A DNA stretch of 64,000 nucleotides from Pseudomonas poae (GTDB lineage Bacteria; Pseudomonadota; Gammaproteobacteria; Pseudomonadales; Pseudomonadaceae), in assembly GCA_028869255.1 (NCBI GenBank), contig CP110972.1, positions 1,865,001 to 1,929,000 of the forward strand, in the 5' to 3' direction. Under the pieces are notes generated by a model. The model was not told the origin of the DNA and ran no database searches. It saw nothing but the letters and a program-made list of their open reading frames with translations. A program made the translations under genes and the position numbers. How positions within the stretch are numbered: the stretch's first letter is position 1; every line of letters starts with the position of its first letter. Positions 27,463-36,492 of this stretch are shown piece by piece.

Positions 27463-27702
27463 CCACGCCTGTTCCACGCGCCGGTCGAGGTCTTCCCAGT
27501 CGGCCATGCCCAGCACTCGCGTGGTGTTCAACCCGCGCAGGTAACCGCGCAATTGCTGGGCGCTGGCGTACACCTGTTCGGCATCGGCCGTGTCGTTCTG
27601 CAGCACCTGTTCATAGTCGGTCAGGTAATCGGCGACCCGCTCGCGAAACTCTGGAAGGACGGCTTCGCGGATGCGGTCGAAGGTTTTCTGGTGGGGCTTC
27701 AT
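27439..27702 (-). CDS. Small conserved hypothetical protein
   Basis: An 87-residue acidic, mostly helical protein (MKPHQKTFDRIREAVLPEFR onward) with no signal peptide. Its 3' end overlaps the amidohydrolase gene by 24 bases on the opposite strand. Codon use fits a real gene. No family is recognised; the composition suggests a small coiled or helical-bundle protein. Confidence 0.65.
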   Translation of the reverse strand: MKPHQKTFDRIREAVLPEFRERVADYLTDYEQVLQNDTADAEQVYASAQQLRGYLRGLNTTRVLGMADWEDLDRRVEQAWLRAVEAE

Positions 27703-27831
27703 GGCGGTCCTTATAAGTTTTATGTCGACACTATTGGTTCAGATAATAGTCACCATCACGTAACGCAAGTTCTGTTTTTAGCGCAAAAGCGCAAAATCGC
27801 CCCATCGAGACGCTGTTCAAGGAAATGCGCG

Positions 27832-28476
27832 ATGAGGACGTTTATTCAACTGGCTTTGATGGCTTTGATGCTGGGCACGGTGGTCGTGAACAACGCGGCA
27901 ATCGCCGATGAACTGCATGCAGGCCATTTGCTACCTATCACCGGTAGCGTAGACTCCCTCCAGCATGCGCAGTCGGTGGGTGTGTTGCTGAGCGACAACA
28001 CCCGCGACAACCTCAGCTACCTTGAACGCTACCACGACATGGCCTTGAATGGCGCCAAGGATGCCCTCGATGGGCGTATCCGCCAGGCGTTCGTCAACAG
28101 CTCCGACCCGGAGCTGGCGATTGATTGGTTGATGAGTTCGCTGCAAGGCACCTTCCTGTCGGTGACTGTCTACGACAACCTGGATGCCCTGGTGCAGGCG
28201 CACCCCGACGTGGTGGTGATGCTCGACATCCATAACCAACTGTTGACCCAGCGTAACGATCAGGTCGAGGCGCGTTTTATTGCGCGGTTCTATGATGCGA
28301 ACCTGCAATATATCGCCAAGGCCGAAGGCTCGGTGCACAAGCAGGTGCCGTCGGTGTGGGTGCGTGACAAGGCCGCGCCGGAGATCGCCGCGCAGATCGA
28401 GCAGCAGCGGGATGTGCAGCTGGATGCCTTGAAACAGTTTGATGCGTCGCTTAAAGCGCTGATTCGCGCCAGTTAA
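27832..28476 (+). CDS. Exported protein of unknown function
   Basis: A 214-residue protein with a Sec signal peptide (MRTFIQLALMALMLG, cleavage after AAIA near residue 25). The mature part is hydrophilic and helical with no cysteine, ending in a likely coiled segment (IAAQIEQQRDVQLDALKQFD). AAGGA lies 8 bases before the ATG. It is followed after 34 bases by a small lipoprotein gene in the same direction, so the two probably work together in the periplasm. No family is recognised. Confidence 0.75.
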   Translation: MRTFIQLALMALMLGTVVVNNAAIADELHAGHLLPITGSVDSLQHAQSVGVLLSDNTRDNLSYLERYHDMALNGAKDALDGRIRQAFVNSSDPELAIDWLMSSLQGTFLSVTVYDNLDALVQAHPDVVVMLDIHNQLLTQRNDQVEARFIARFYDANLQYIAKAEGSVHKQVPSVWVRDKAAPEIAAQIEQQRDVQLDALKQFDASLKALIRAS

Positions 28477-28510
28477 TGTGAACTTTAATTTTTATATTCA
28501 GGAATTTTTC

Positions 28511-28843
28511 ATGCGCTCTTTTTTCGTACCGGTCGCGGCAATGTTACTGGCCGGTTGTGTCTCGGCGCCCAACGCGCCGACCCTGACCTTGCAAACCAGC
28601 AAGGGCCCCGAAGCCTACGTGCAATGCGTGTTGCCCAAGCTTGAGAAGCACGGGATCACCTCGACCGTGACCCAGAACTCGCGTCATGCCAAAGTGGTGT
28701 TGACCAGCAAGATTGCCGCCGATGACGTGCTGGAAGCTTACAAGTCCCAGGACGGCGGCAAGGTGTTCTTGTATGAGCGCAAGCCGCTGGCGTCGGCGCT
28801 TACGCCGTCGCGGCTGGAGCTGGCGGCGCAGGAGTGCCGATAA
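28511..28843 (+). CDS. Small lipoprotein
   Basis: A 110-residue lipoprotein: MRSFFVPVAAMLLAGC with the lipobox LAGC and lipidated Cys at residue 16. The mature domain has alternating beta and helix segments and two cysteines (about residues 38 and 109). It probably forms an operon with the exported protein before it. The leader between them is unusually AT-rich. No named family is recognised. Confidence 0.8.
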   Translation: MRSFFVPVAAMLLAGCVSAPNAPTLTLQTSKGPEAYVQCVLPKLEKHGITSTVTQNSRHAKVVLTSKIAADDVLEAYKSQDGGKVFLYERKPLASALTPSRLELAAQECR

Positions 28844-28856
28844 CGCATTGCCCAGG

Positions 28857-28882
28857 GTGGGAGCGGGCAAGCCCGCTCCCAC
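28857..28882. repeat. Single REP hairpin, perfect palindrome
   Basis: A perfect 26-base palindrome beginning GTGGGAGCGGGCAA and ending TTGCCCGCTCCCAC in complement, between convergent genes. It equals a collapsed REP pair with no centre, and may block transcription read-through. Confidence 0.85.
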
Positions 28883-28902
28883 ATGTTTAACCCGCGAACG
28901 GC

Positions 28903-29649
28903 TTAAGGTTTGGCTTCGCTGCTGAACGTGTCGACGGTCTTTATCAGCCCCTGCGCCGCCAACGCCACCAACTCAGCGCCTTTTTCCACGGTTGCCAGTG
29001 CCGGGTCAGAGCCCATGCGCCCGTCGGGGAAGCGTGCGCGAAAATCCAGCGCTTCGCGGATCGGCCCGGTGTTGGCGATCTGCGGCGAGTAATCGGCGGA
29101 CTTGATCGAATCCGGGTACGCCCATTGCGTCACCGCAATCTCCGACGGCGTGGCATGGCTGCCATGGCCCACCGGGAATTGGCGATGCGCCAGCTCGTTG
29201 ACGCCTTCCAGCTCCCACCAGTTGACTAATTTCAGCGCAAACCCTGCGGGGCGACGGCCGAAGCTGGCCTCGGCATACAGCTCGGAAAACGCCGCTTCAA
29301 TCGTGGCGATATTGCCGCCGTGGCCATTCAAAAACAGGATCTTCTCGAAACCATGCCCGGCCAGCGAGCGCACCCAGTCGCCGATCGCGGCAATAAAGGT
29401 GGAAGGGCGCAGGGAAATGGTGCCGGGAAAACCCAGGTGATGCTGGGCCATGCCGATATTGAAAGTAGGGCCGATCAGGATGTCGGCGTTTTTTTGCGCC
29501 TCGTGGGCGATGATTTCCGGGCACATCCAGTCGGTGCCCAGCAGGCCGGTGGGGCCGTGCTGTTCGTTGGAGCCGATGGGGATCACCACCGTGCGACTGC
29601 GCTCCAGGAATTGCCCGATCTCGATCCAGGTTGATTTATGTAGAAGCAT
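28903..29649 (-). CDS. Creatininase-family amidohydrolase
   Basis: A 248-residue metal-dependent hydrolase of the creatininase family (creatininase, mycofactocin MftE, FAPy deformylases). Metal ligands are visible in GSNEQHGPTGLLGTDW (about 26-41: Glu, His, Asp) and in LNGHGGN (about 107-113), and a later H-G-S-H-A-T segment lies near residue 160. It has no signal peptide. The gene is not clustered with a recognisable pathway, so the substrate is open. Confidence 0.9.
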   Translation of the reverse strand: MLLHKSTWIEIGQFLERSRTVVIPIGSNEQHGPTGLLGTDWMCPEIIAHEAQKNADILIGPTFNIGMAQHHLGFPGTISLRPSTFIAAIGDWVRSLAGHGFEKILFLNGHGGNIATIEAAFSELYAEASFGRRPAGFALKLVNWWELEGVNELAHRQFPVGHGSHATPSEIAVTQWAYPDSIKSADYSPQIANTGPIREALDFRARFPDGRMGSDPALATVEKGAELVALAAQGLIKTVDTFSSEAKP

Positions 29650-29678
29650 TCGACGCTCTCTTTTATCTATGGGGCAGG

Positions 29679-30392
29679 CTAACCACCACGGATTGTACGA
29701 CTACTCGCCACCTGTTGGGGTTTGCAATTGAGGTACGTCGAGGACTTCAACCAGCGCTGGTCGGGGTACCACGAAAACATGAACTGCCCATCCTTGAGCT
29801 TATCCACCACCTGGCGCGCGACCTGTGGGCGTACGGCCGGGCAACCCTGGCTGCGGCCGATCCGGCCTTCGCGTTTGCTCCACAAGGGGCTGACGTAGTC
29901 GGCGGCGTGAATCACCAGCGCACGGTCGCGGGCCTGGTCGTTGAAGCCCGGCTCCAGGCCGTCCATGCGCAGCGAGTAACCGTGGGTGCCCAAGTAGCTT
30001 TCCTGGGTTCGGAACAGCCCCAGGCTGGATTGGTGGCTGCCTTCCAGGTTGGAGAACTGGGTGGCGAAGTTCTCCCCGGAGTTGGCGCCGTGGGCCACCA
30101 GGTCACGCAGCACCAGGGTCTTTTTGCGCAAGTCGAAGATCCACAGCCGACGAGCGGTCGAAGGCTGGGAATAGTCAATGACGGCCAGGCGCTCGGAGCG
30201 TTCCTCGCCATTATTGACCGCACACTGCACCGCGCTCAGGGCGCTTTTGAGTACAGTTGGATTGAGTTCTGGAGCCGAGCGCGCCAGGCTGCTATACAAG
30301 GAAGGAGGGTTGCCGTTGGCGGCGAGCGCAGAATTGCTCAACACCGCCAGGCCCAGGGTGAGCATCGTGAAGCGGCACATAATAGTCAGCAT
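29679..30392 (-). CDS. Murein L,D-transpeptidase catalytic domain protein (YkuD_2 type)
   Basis: A 237-residue exported protein with an N-terminal signal peptide (cleavage after SALA, about residue 24). The catalytic-type region contains LVAHGANSGENFA (about 97-109), the central His in ALVIHAADYVS, and the SQGCPAV motif (about 179-185) with the nucleophilic Cys. This family is thought to act on peptidoglycan cross-links. It is divergent from the YcbB-type gene with only 39 bases between the two starts, so the pair shares a promoter region. Confidence 0.85.
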   Translation of the reverse strand: MLTIMCRFTMLTLGLAVLSNSALAANGNPPSLYSSLARSAPELNPTVLKSALSAVQCAVNNGEERSERLAVIDYSQPSTARRLWIFDLRKKTLVLRDLVAHGANSGENFATQFSNLEGSHQSSLGLFRTQESYLGTHGYSLRMDGLEPGFNDQARDRALVIHAADYVSPLWSKREGRIGRSQGCPAVRPQVARQVVDKLKDGQFMFSWYPDQRWLKSSTYLNCKPQQVASSRTIRGG

Positions 30393-30431
30393 CTACAGTA
30401 CATCCCCCCACTGTGGATTGGAGCCAAGGTA

Positions 30432-32033
30432 TTGTTCAAAAAACACGCATGTTACTTGAGCATTTGCCTGCTCGTTGCACCACTGGTCGCGACAGCCGAA
30501 GCGCTGCCCGATGCCGCGCTGCCCGTGGCGCCGCCGATTCTGGTCAACACGGCCCCGGTGCAGCAGGCCCTGGCGCAACTGCCGAGTGTTTGCCCCAGCC
30601 TCGCGCCGCAGATAGACGCCGCCGCCCAGTCTCGCCTGCAAGCCTTCTACCAGCAGCAAGGCGATGCGCCGCTATGGTCGGGCGACGAGCGCCGGCAAGC
30701 GTTGCAGGCGCAGTTGCTGCTGCTCGCCGACGACGGCCTGGACCCCACCCACTATAGCCTGTCTGCGGCGCCCGCCACGGCCAACGTGCTGTGCAGCGAT
30801 ATCGCCAGCAGCCAGGCGTACCTGCGAGCCTTGCAGGATCTGCACTACGGGCGCCTGCAGCAATCGCGTTTCGAGCCGCTGTGGCATTCCCAGCCGCCGG
30901 CCCACGACCCCGACACCGAGGTGCTGGCCTTTGCCGCCGTGGGCCTGCAAGACATGGCCCAGGCGTTCGACCAGGCGCGCCCCAACGCCGATCTCTACCG
31001 CAGTTTGCGCAATGCCTATGCCGCCGTGCGCCAGCAACCGTTGCCGCATTGGGACCCGGTCGCCACCGGCCCGCTGCTGCGCCCCGGCATGGAAGACCCG
31101 CGTGTGCCGGAGCTGGCGCAGCGCCTGTATCGCGGCGGCTACCTGGCCAACGCGCCAACCGGCAACACCCGGCAGTACCGTGACGAGTTGGTCAAGGCGG
31201 TCAAAGCCTTCCAGCTCAGCCACTCGCTGCAATCCGACGGGGTGATCGGCACCGGCACGGTGACTGAACTCAATATCAGCCCGGCGATTCGCCGCGAGCA
31301 ACTGCGCATCAACCTCGAACGTTTCCGCTGGCTGGCCCAGGACCTGGAGCCCGAAGGCGTGCTGGTCAACGTCGCCGCCGCGCAACTGAGTGTCTACCAG
31401 AGCGGCATTCCGGTGTGGCAAACCCGCCTGCAGGTCGGCCGTGCCGAACGCCAGACGCCGCTGCTCAAATCACGCATTACCCGGCTGACCCTCAACCCCA
31501 CCTGGACCATCCCGCCCACCATCATGCGCGAGGACAAACTGCCGGCCATCCGCCTCAACCCCGAATACCTGCGCCAGCAAAACCTGCAAGTGCTGGATGC
31601 CGAAGGCCACCCGCTGGCGCCCGAGCAGATCGACTGGGCGCGCCCCGGCAATATCTTGCTGCGCCAGGAAGCCGGCCCGCGCAACCCGCTGGGCAAAATC
31701 GTGATGCGCTTTCCCAACCCCTACTCGGTGTACCTGCACGACACGCCCAGCCAGCCGCTGTTTACCAAGGGGCCACGGGCGTTCAGTTCAGGGTGCGTGC
31801 GGGTTGAGCAGCCGCTGCTGCTACGCGATTTGCTGGTAAGCCCGGCCGAGCGCACCCGTACCGATGAACTGCTGGCCACCGGCGTGACCCATGAGTTCCG
31901 GCTGGCCACCCCGGTACCGGTGCTGCTGGGCTACTGGACGGTACAGGTCGATGGCCAGGGTGACCTGGTGTATGCGCCGGATATCTATGCGCGTGATCTG
32001 GTGTTGATGAAGGCTATGGGCAGCGTGCTGTAG
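30432..32033 (+). CDS. L,D-transpeptidase, YcbB/LdtD family
   Basis: A 533-residue periplasmic enzyme forming 3-3 cross-links in peptidoglycan. Order: signal peptide (cleavage near ATAEA), scaffold domain, a peptidoglycan-binding segment (VPELAQRLYRGGYLA to HSLQSDGVIGTGTVTELN, about 222-275), and a YkuD catalytic domain with SSGCVRVEQP (about 454-463) carrying the nucleophilic Cys and an HDTPSQPLF His segment. No ATG is suitably placed. TTG at 30432 gives MFKKHACYLSICLLVAPLV, a sound signal peptide, and GGAG plus AAGG lie just upstream. Confidence 0.9.
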   Translation: MFKKHACYLSICLLVAPLVATAEALPDAALPVAPPILVNTAPVQQALAQLPSVCPSLAPQIDAAAQSRLQAFYQQQGDAPLWSGDERRQALQAQLLLLADDGLDPTHYSLSAAPATANVLCSDIASSQAYLRALQDLHYGRLQQSRFEPLWHSQPPAHDPDTEVLAFAAVGLQDMAQAFDQARPNADLYRSLRNAYAAVRQQPLPHWDPVATGPLLRPGMEDPRVPELAQRLYRGGYLANAPTGNTRQYRDELVKAVKAFQLSHSLQSDGVIGTGTVTELNISPAIRREQLRINLERFRWLAQDLEPEGVLVNVAAAQLSVYQSGIPVWQTRLQVGRAERQTPLLKSRITRLTLNPTWTIPPTIMREDKLPAIRLNPEYLRQQNLQVLDAEGHPLAPEQIDWARPGNILLRQEAGPRNPLGKIVMRFPNPYSVYLHDTPSQPLFTKGPRAFSSGCVRVEQPLLLRDLLVSPAERTRTDELLATGVTHEFRLATPVPVLLGYWTVQVDGQGDLVYAPDIYARDLVLMKAMGSVL

Positions 32034-33711
32034 CCGAAGTACTCACCACAGGGGTATGAGGTAGCTGTGGGGACCAGACCCGGTCGAACAGCACTGCCAA
32101 CCCCGCCTGGTGGCTGATGCCGATCACCGTACACTCCGGCAGTTGCTCGCGCAGCAGCACCAGCAGGGCATGGGCGCTGGCCTCGTCCAACTGGTTGGTG
32201 GCTTCATCCAGGTACAAGGTGTCGGGTGCATACAGCAGTGCCCGCGCCAGGCCGATGCGCTGTTGCTCGCCGCCCGACAGTTGCCGTGACCATTCGGTTT
32301 GCTCATCCAGGCGCCGTGCCAGCGCCGGCAGCCCCACCTGCTGCAAGACCGCGATCAGCCGCGCCGCGTCCGGTACTTCCAGCGCCGGGTAAGCCAGCAA
32401 ATTGCGCAACGGCATGCTTGGCAGATAGGGCTTTTGCGGCAGCAACAGGCTGCGCCCCGGCGGCAATTGCCAGCCGCCACGGCAATACGGCCAGATGCCC
32501 TGCAAGGTGCGCAGCAAGGTCGATTTGCCGATGCCGCTGCGCCCGGCCATCAACAGCCACTCGCCTTGCGCCACCTGCACCGATACACCGGCCAGCAGCA
32601 CGCCGGCGTCCGGGCGCAACACATCCAAGCCGTCCACGCACAGGCACTCGCCGACCACGGGCGCCTTGGCCTGGCAGCGGCTCGCGGCGATCGCCTGTTC
32701 AAACTGCCCCAGCCGTTCCACCGCCGAACTCCAGCGCATCAGCTTCGGGTACAGCTTGATAAACCAGCTCAACGAACCCTGCACCGCGCCAAAGGCACTG
32801 CGGATCTGCATCAGCCCGCCCAGGGTGATGGTCTTGGCCAGGAAGGCGGGCAGGGCGGCGAATACCGGAATAATCAGGCTCACCCGCTCATAGCTGACGG
32901 TAAACAAGCTGAGGTTGCGCTCGCGGCCCATCAGTTGGCGCCAATTGTGCGCAATCGCGCCGAAGCGTTCGGCCAGGTGCTGGCGCTCCACGGCCTCGCC
33001 ACGGTACAGGGCGATCTGCTCGGCATGCTCGCGCTTGCGCAACAGGCTGGCGCGAAAGTCCGCCTCGTAGTGCTGGCGATCCACGTTCAGACGGTGCAGC
33101 GGGCGGCCGACCCAATGGGTGATCAAACTGCCGGCCAGGGTATAGATCAGCACGATCCACACCAGGTAGCCCGGCAGGGTGATGCTGTACTCGCCCACGC
33201 TGAATGTCTGCACCCCGGACAACTGCCACAGAATGCTCATGAACGCGCCGACCTGGGCCATATTGATAATGAACGACGCCACCAACTCCACGCTCAGGTC
33301 GGCGACGATGTCCACGTCCTCGCTGATGCGCTGGTCGGGGTTGTCCGGCTCGCCGCCGAGCCCCAGGCGGTAGAACGCCTGGTCCGCCAGCCAGGCGTGG
33401 GTGAACTGCTCGGTCATGGCCTGGCGCCAACGCAGCACCAGGGCTTTGCGCACCCAGTCCAGCGCCACCACGATCAGCACATAGGCGCCCAGGTACAGCA
33501 CGTAGCGGCCCATCAGCGCGTACAAGGCCGGCGTGTCGAATGCGCCCAGGGTGTCGTAGAAGGTCTTGCTCCAGGCATTGATCAACACGTTGATCTGCAC
33601 AATCAACAGGCCCATGCCGATGATCCCGGCCAGCATCAGCCAGCCCAGCCACTGGGCGCGCCGACGCCAGAACGGCGCGGCCAGACGATAGAACGTACGC
33701 AGGCTCTTCAC
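32014..33711 (-). CDS. ABC transporter, YddA/SbmA-type fused permease-ATPase (FusD-like)
   Basis: A 565-residue half-transporter. It has an N-terminal ABC_membrane_2 (SbmA/BacA-like) domain with about six helices (20-330), including the EDVDIVADLSVELVASFI region, then an ATPase domain with GRSGIGKST (about 394-402), LSGGEQQRIGLARAL (about 483-497) and LYLDEATNQLDE. E. coli YddA and Pectobacterium FusD are of this type. The start overlaps the stop of the M16 protease gene by 4 bases. It is the last gene of the sigma/FecR/receptor/protease set and probably takes the peptide or metal product of proteolysis across the inner membrane. Confidence 0.88.
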   Translation of the reverse strand: MKSLRTFYRLAAPFWRRRAQWLGWLMLAGIIGMGLLIVQINVLINAWSKTFYDTLGAFDTPALYALMGRYVLYLGAYVLIVVALDWVRKALVLRWRQAMTEQFTHAWLADQAFYRLGLGGEPDNPDQRISEDVDIVADLSVELVASFIINMAQVGAFMSILWQLSGVQTFSVGEYSITLPGYLVWIVLIYTLAGSLITHWVGRPLHRLNVDRQHYEADFRASLLRKREHAEQIALYRGEAVERQHLAERFGAIAHNWRQLMGRERNLSLFTVSYERVSLIIPVFAALPAFLAKTITLGGLMQIRSAFGAVQGSLSWFIKLYPKLMRWSSAVERLGQFEQAIAASRCQAKAPVVGECLCVDGLDVLRPDAGVLLAGVSVQVAQGEWLLMAGRSGIGKSTLLRTLQGIWPYCRGGWQLPPGRSLLLPQKPYLPSMPLRNLLAYPALEVPDAARLIAVLQQVGLPALARRLDEQTEWSRQLSGGEQQRIGLARALLYAPDTLYLDEATNQLDEASAHALLVLLREQLPECTVIGISHQAGLAVLFDRVWSPQLPHTPVVSTSATARCP

Positions 33712-36464
33712 AGCGCATCCGCCTTGGGCAGTACGCGCAGCAGCACTTGGTTATTCACCGGGAACAGCTGACTTGCCAAGGATTTGAGCGGCTCGATGCG
33801 GATGCCATCCGCCAGCGTTGCCTGGCGGCTCAGGTAGCGCGGGTCCTGCCATTGGCGTTCACTGAGCAGCAGGCGGCGCCATTGGGTGGCGGGGTCGGCG
33901 CGGCGCTTTTGCTCCTGGCGGCGCAGCTCGGCACGTTCGCCGGCCACCCATTGCGCATCCACCGCACGGCCCAGCTGTGCCAGGGTTTGCTGGGCCAGCG
34001 CCCACAGTTCCTCGGCGCGTGCGGGGTCGCAGGTAAAGCTCAACTGGCTTTCGATGCGCTGCGTGTCGGGGTTCAATTCGCTGTCGAAACGCAGGCGATA
34101 CACGCCGGAGGCCTCGCCCCGCAGGCGCTGCTTGAGCTGTTGGTTGGCCAGTTCGCGCAGGGCGGCGACCCGGGCGGCGGCCTCGGGCGACCATGGGTGC
34201 GCGCTGAAACTGCTGGCTTCCAGCACCACCCGTGGCTCCAGCGCCACCGCCAGGTCGGTACGGCGTTGACCGGGTACTTGCAGGGCAGGGCGCGTGGCCG
34301 GGGCGACGCCGCGTGGGATATTCGCCAACTGTTCGCGCACGGCGGTTTCCAGCTGCGCCGGGTCGATGTCAGCCATCAGGTAGAAGGTGACCGGCGCCTG
34401 TACCAACTGGTGCCAGTCTTCGGTCAGGGTCGTTGATTGCAACGGTTCCAGCGCCGCTTGATCGGGGCTTTGCCAGGTGTCGGCGCCGTAGCGCAGTTCG
34501 CGGCGGGCTAGCGCGATGGCATCCGGCCGGGTGCTGACGCGAGACAGCAGATCTTCCCGAGCGGCACTGAACAGCGCCTCATCGATCACCGCATCGACCT
34601 GCCCCTGGCGGTAGCTTTGCAGCAACGTGGTCAAGGCCTGGGGCGACGGCGTGCTGCTCGCGCTCAACTGCAGGCGGGTGGCGCTGTGTTCCAGGCTCAA
34701 CGTGGCCTGGTGTTGTTTGCGCCACGCTTGCAGCCCGGGCTCGCCACTCTGGTTGCCCAGTTGCGCGGCCATTTGCAGGCGCCAGGCGGGTACGTCGCTG
34801 TGGTTGAAACCGGCGGCCGACTCGGCTTGCAGGCGCCACTGGCCGTTTTCGGCATTACGTCGCAGCCAGACCAGACGATCGCCGTTGCTCAGTTGCCAGT
34901 GTTCGACCTGTTCGGCGGCAAACGAACGTTTGCCCGTCACGCTGCCAGGTTGCCCTGCAGCCGCTGGTGTGAACGTGACGCTCGGCGGCGCCACGGGCGC
35001 GGTCGCCTGGGGTGCGGTCAAGGAGGTCTGGGCGAGGCTTGCACGCAGTTTTCGTACCTCGTCTACCGTGGGCAAACGCACCACACTGTTGCCCGGCGCG
35101 GTCAGTTGCAGCACCTGATCGGGGCTGTCCAGCCAGCGCAGCAACCGTGCATTCACGGCGGCGAGGTCGATGGTGTCGAGCGCTTGCAGGGTCAGCCGGG
35201 CGATCTGGTGCGGCGCTATCACTGTGCGGTTTTGCACGGCGGCATCGTTGAGGCTGGTGACCCATTGTTCAAAGGTGCGTGACTCGTCCTTGGCCAGCAT
35301 GCCGTTGGCCAGTTGCCGAATCTTCGCCTGTTCAACGCTCAGGTCTTGCGCGGTGAGGCCGTGCTGGCGCAAGCGCTCAAGCTCGGTCAGCAAGTGTTGC
35401 AGGGCGGCGTCGTGATGGGCGCCCTCGACACCGGCGGCGACGCCCAGCACGCTGGAATATTCGCCGATCAGGGTCTTTTGCGCGGTCAGGCTGCGTACCC
35501 CCGGTTGCAGGGGTTGGCGGCGCAGTTGGCCGAGCAGCGCCGACAGGCTGATACGGTCGATCAAGCGCTCGCGGGTGGCCTCGGCGGTGGCGCCCCGGCT
35601 GCCTGGCTCGTGCAGACGGAACAGCAGCGACACCTGGTTGCTTCCGGTTTGCGGGTCTTGCAGGCGGAAGATTTTCAACTGGCCGTCGAGGGGCAATTCA
35701 CGATGCTCGCGCTCGGGCAGCGCACGGGCGAGGGTGGCACCGAAGGCCACTTCGATTTGCTGTGCCAGTTGCTGCGGGTCGAAGTCACCGACCACCGACA
35801 GCAGCATGTTATTGGGCACGTACCAGCGTTGCTGAAAGCGCCGCAAGGCGCCGAGCGAAGCGCCACGAATCGCCGCTTCGTTGCCGATGGTGCGGTGCTG
35901 CGGGTAACGCGAGCCGACCCGCTGCGACGCCGCACGCTGGTCATTCATGCGTTGCGCCACACCAAGGCCGCTGCGCCATTCTTCGATGACGATAGGGCGC
36001 TCGCGTTCCAGGTCGGCGCCACTGTAGTCGCCGGCAAACACCAACTGCGCGAGCTTCTGCAGCGCCACCGGCGCTTGCTTGCTACCGGCCGTGGGGCTGA
36101 GCAAATACTGGGTGCGGTCGTAGCTGGTCACCGCGTTGTAGTGGCGGCCCTGCACCCAGCCCAGCGCGGTCATCTGTGCGCGCAGATCGCTGGCTTGGCC
36201 GGCGCGGCTGCGGAAGGTCAGGTGTTCGAGCATATGCGCGACGCCGACCTGGTCGTCGTCTTCATCCACGGAGCCGGCGCGCACGGTCAGGCGCAGGTCC
36301 AGGCGCCCGGCTTGGGTGCTGTCGCGCACCAGGCGGTATTCCAGACCATTGGCCAATTGGCCGCGCACCACGTGGGGCGCCCACGGCAACGGTGCCTGGG
36401 GTGGGGGCGATGCGCAGGCGCACAGCAGCAGCGGGCCGAGCAGGCCGGCAAGTATCTTGTTCAT
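33708..36464 (-). CDS. pqqL: M16-family zinc protease (PqqL/FusC type)
   Basis: A 918-residue pitrilysin-type metalloprotease. The inverted zinc motif HMLEH is at residues 77-81 (zinc ligands His77 and His81, catalytic Glu80), with the third ligand in VIEEW near residue 161. Two M16 halves are present, the second without a zinc motif, as in the family. The N-terminus (hydrophobic stretch, then C-A-C-A-S) may be a lipobox with Cys17 lipidated, although Cys before the -1 Ala is unusual. PqqL and FusC digest small iron-containing proteins imported by their partner TonB receptor. It lies 28 bases after the receptor gene. Confidence 0.9.
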   Translation of the reverse strand: MNKILAGLLGPLLLCACASPPPQAPLPWAPHVVRGQLANGLEYRLVRDSTQAGRLDLRLTVRAGSVDEDDDQVGVAHMLEHLTFRSRAGQASDLRAQMTALGWVQGRHYNAVTSYDRTQYLLSPTAGSKQAPVALQKLAQLVFAGDYSGADLERERPIVIEEWRSGLGVAQRMNDQRAASQRVGSRYPQHRTIGNEAAIRGASLGALRRFQQRWYVPNNMLLSVVGDFDPQQLAQQIEVAFGATLARALPEREHRELPLDGQLKIFRLQDPQTGSNQVSLLFRLHEPGSRGATAEATRERLIDRISLSALLGQLRRQPLQPGVRSLTAQKTLIGEYSSVLGVAAGVEGAHHDAALQHLLTELERLRQHGLTAQDLSVEQAKIRQLANGMLAKDESRTFEQWVTSLNDAAVQNRTVIAPHQIARLTLQALDTIDLAAVNARLLRWLDSPDQVLQLTAPGNSVVRLPTVDEVRKLRASLAQTSLTAPQATAPVAPPSVTFTPAAAGQPGSVTGKRSFAAEQVEHWQLSNGDRLVWLRRNAENGQWRLQAESAAGFNHSDVPAWRLQMAAQLGNQSGEPGLQAWRKQHQATLSLEHSATRLQLSASSTPSPQALTTLLQSYRQGQVDAVIDEALFSAAREDLLSRVSTRPDAIALARRELRYGADTWQSPDQAALEPLQSTTLTEDWHQLVQAPVTFYLMADIDPAQLETAVREQLANIPRGVAPATRPALQVPGQRRTDLAVALEPRVVLEASSFSAHPWSPEAAARVAALRELANQQLKQRLRGEASGVYRLRFDSELNPDTQRIESQLSFTCDPARAEELWALAQQTLAQLGRAVDAQWVAGERAELRRQEQKRRADPATQWRRLLLSERQWQDPRYLSRQATLADGIRIEPLKSLASQLFPVNNQVLLRVLPKADAL

Positions 36465-36492
36465 TCAGGTATCCAGGCTAATCAGGGGCAGG

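Noticed and set aside
29631..30431. Long N-terminal extension of the YcbB-type gene
   Set aside because: The frame is open by chance across the opposite-strand L,D-transpeptidase-family gene. A UUG start at 30432 gives a proper signal peptide and ribosome site.
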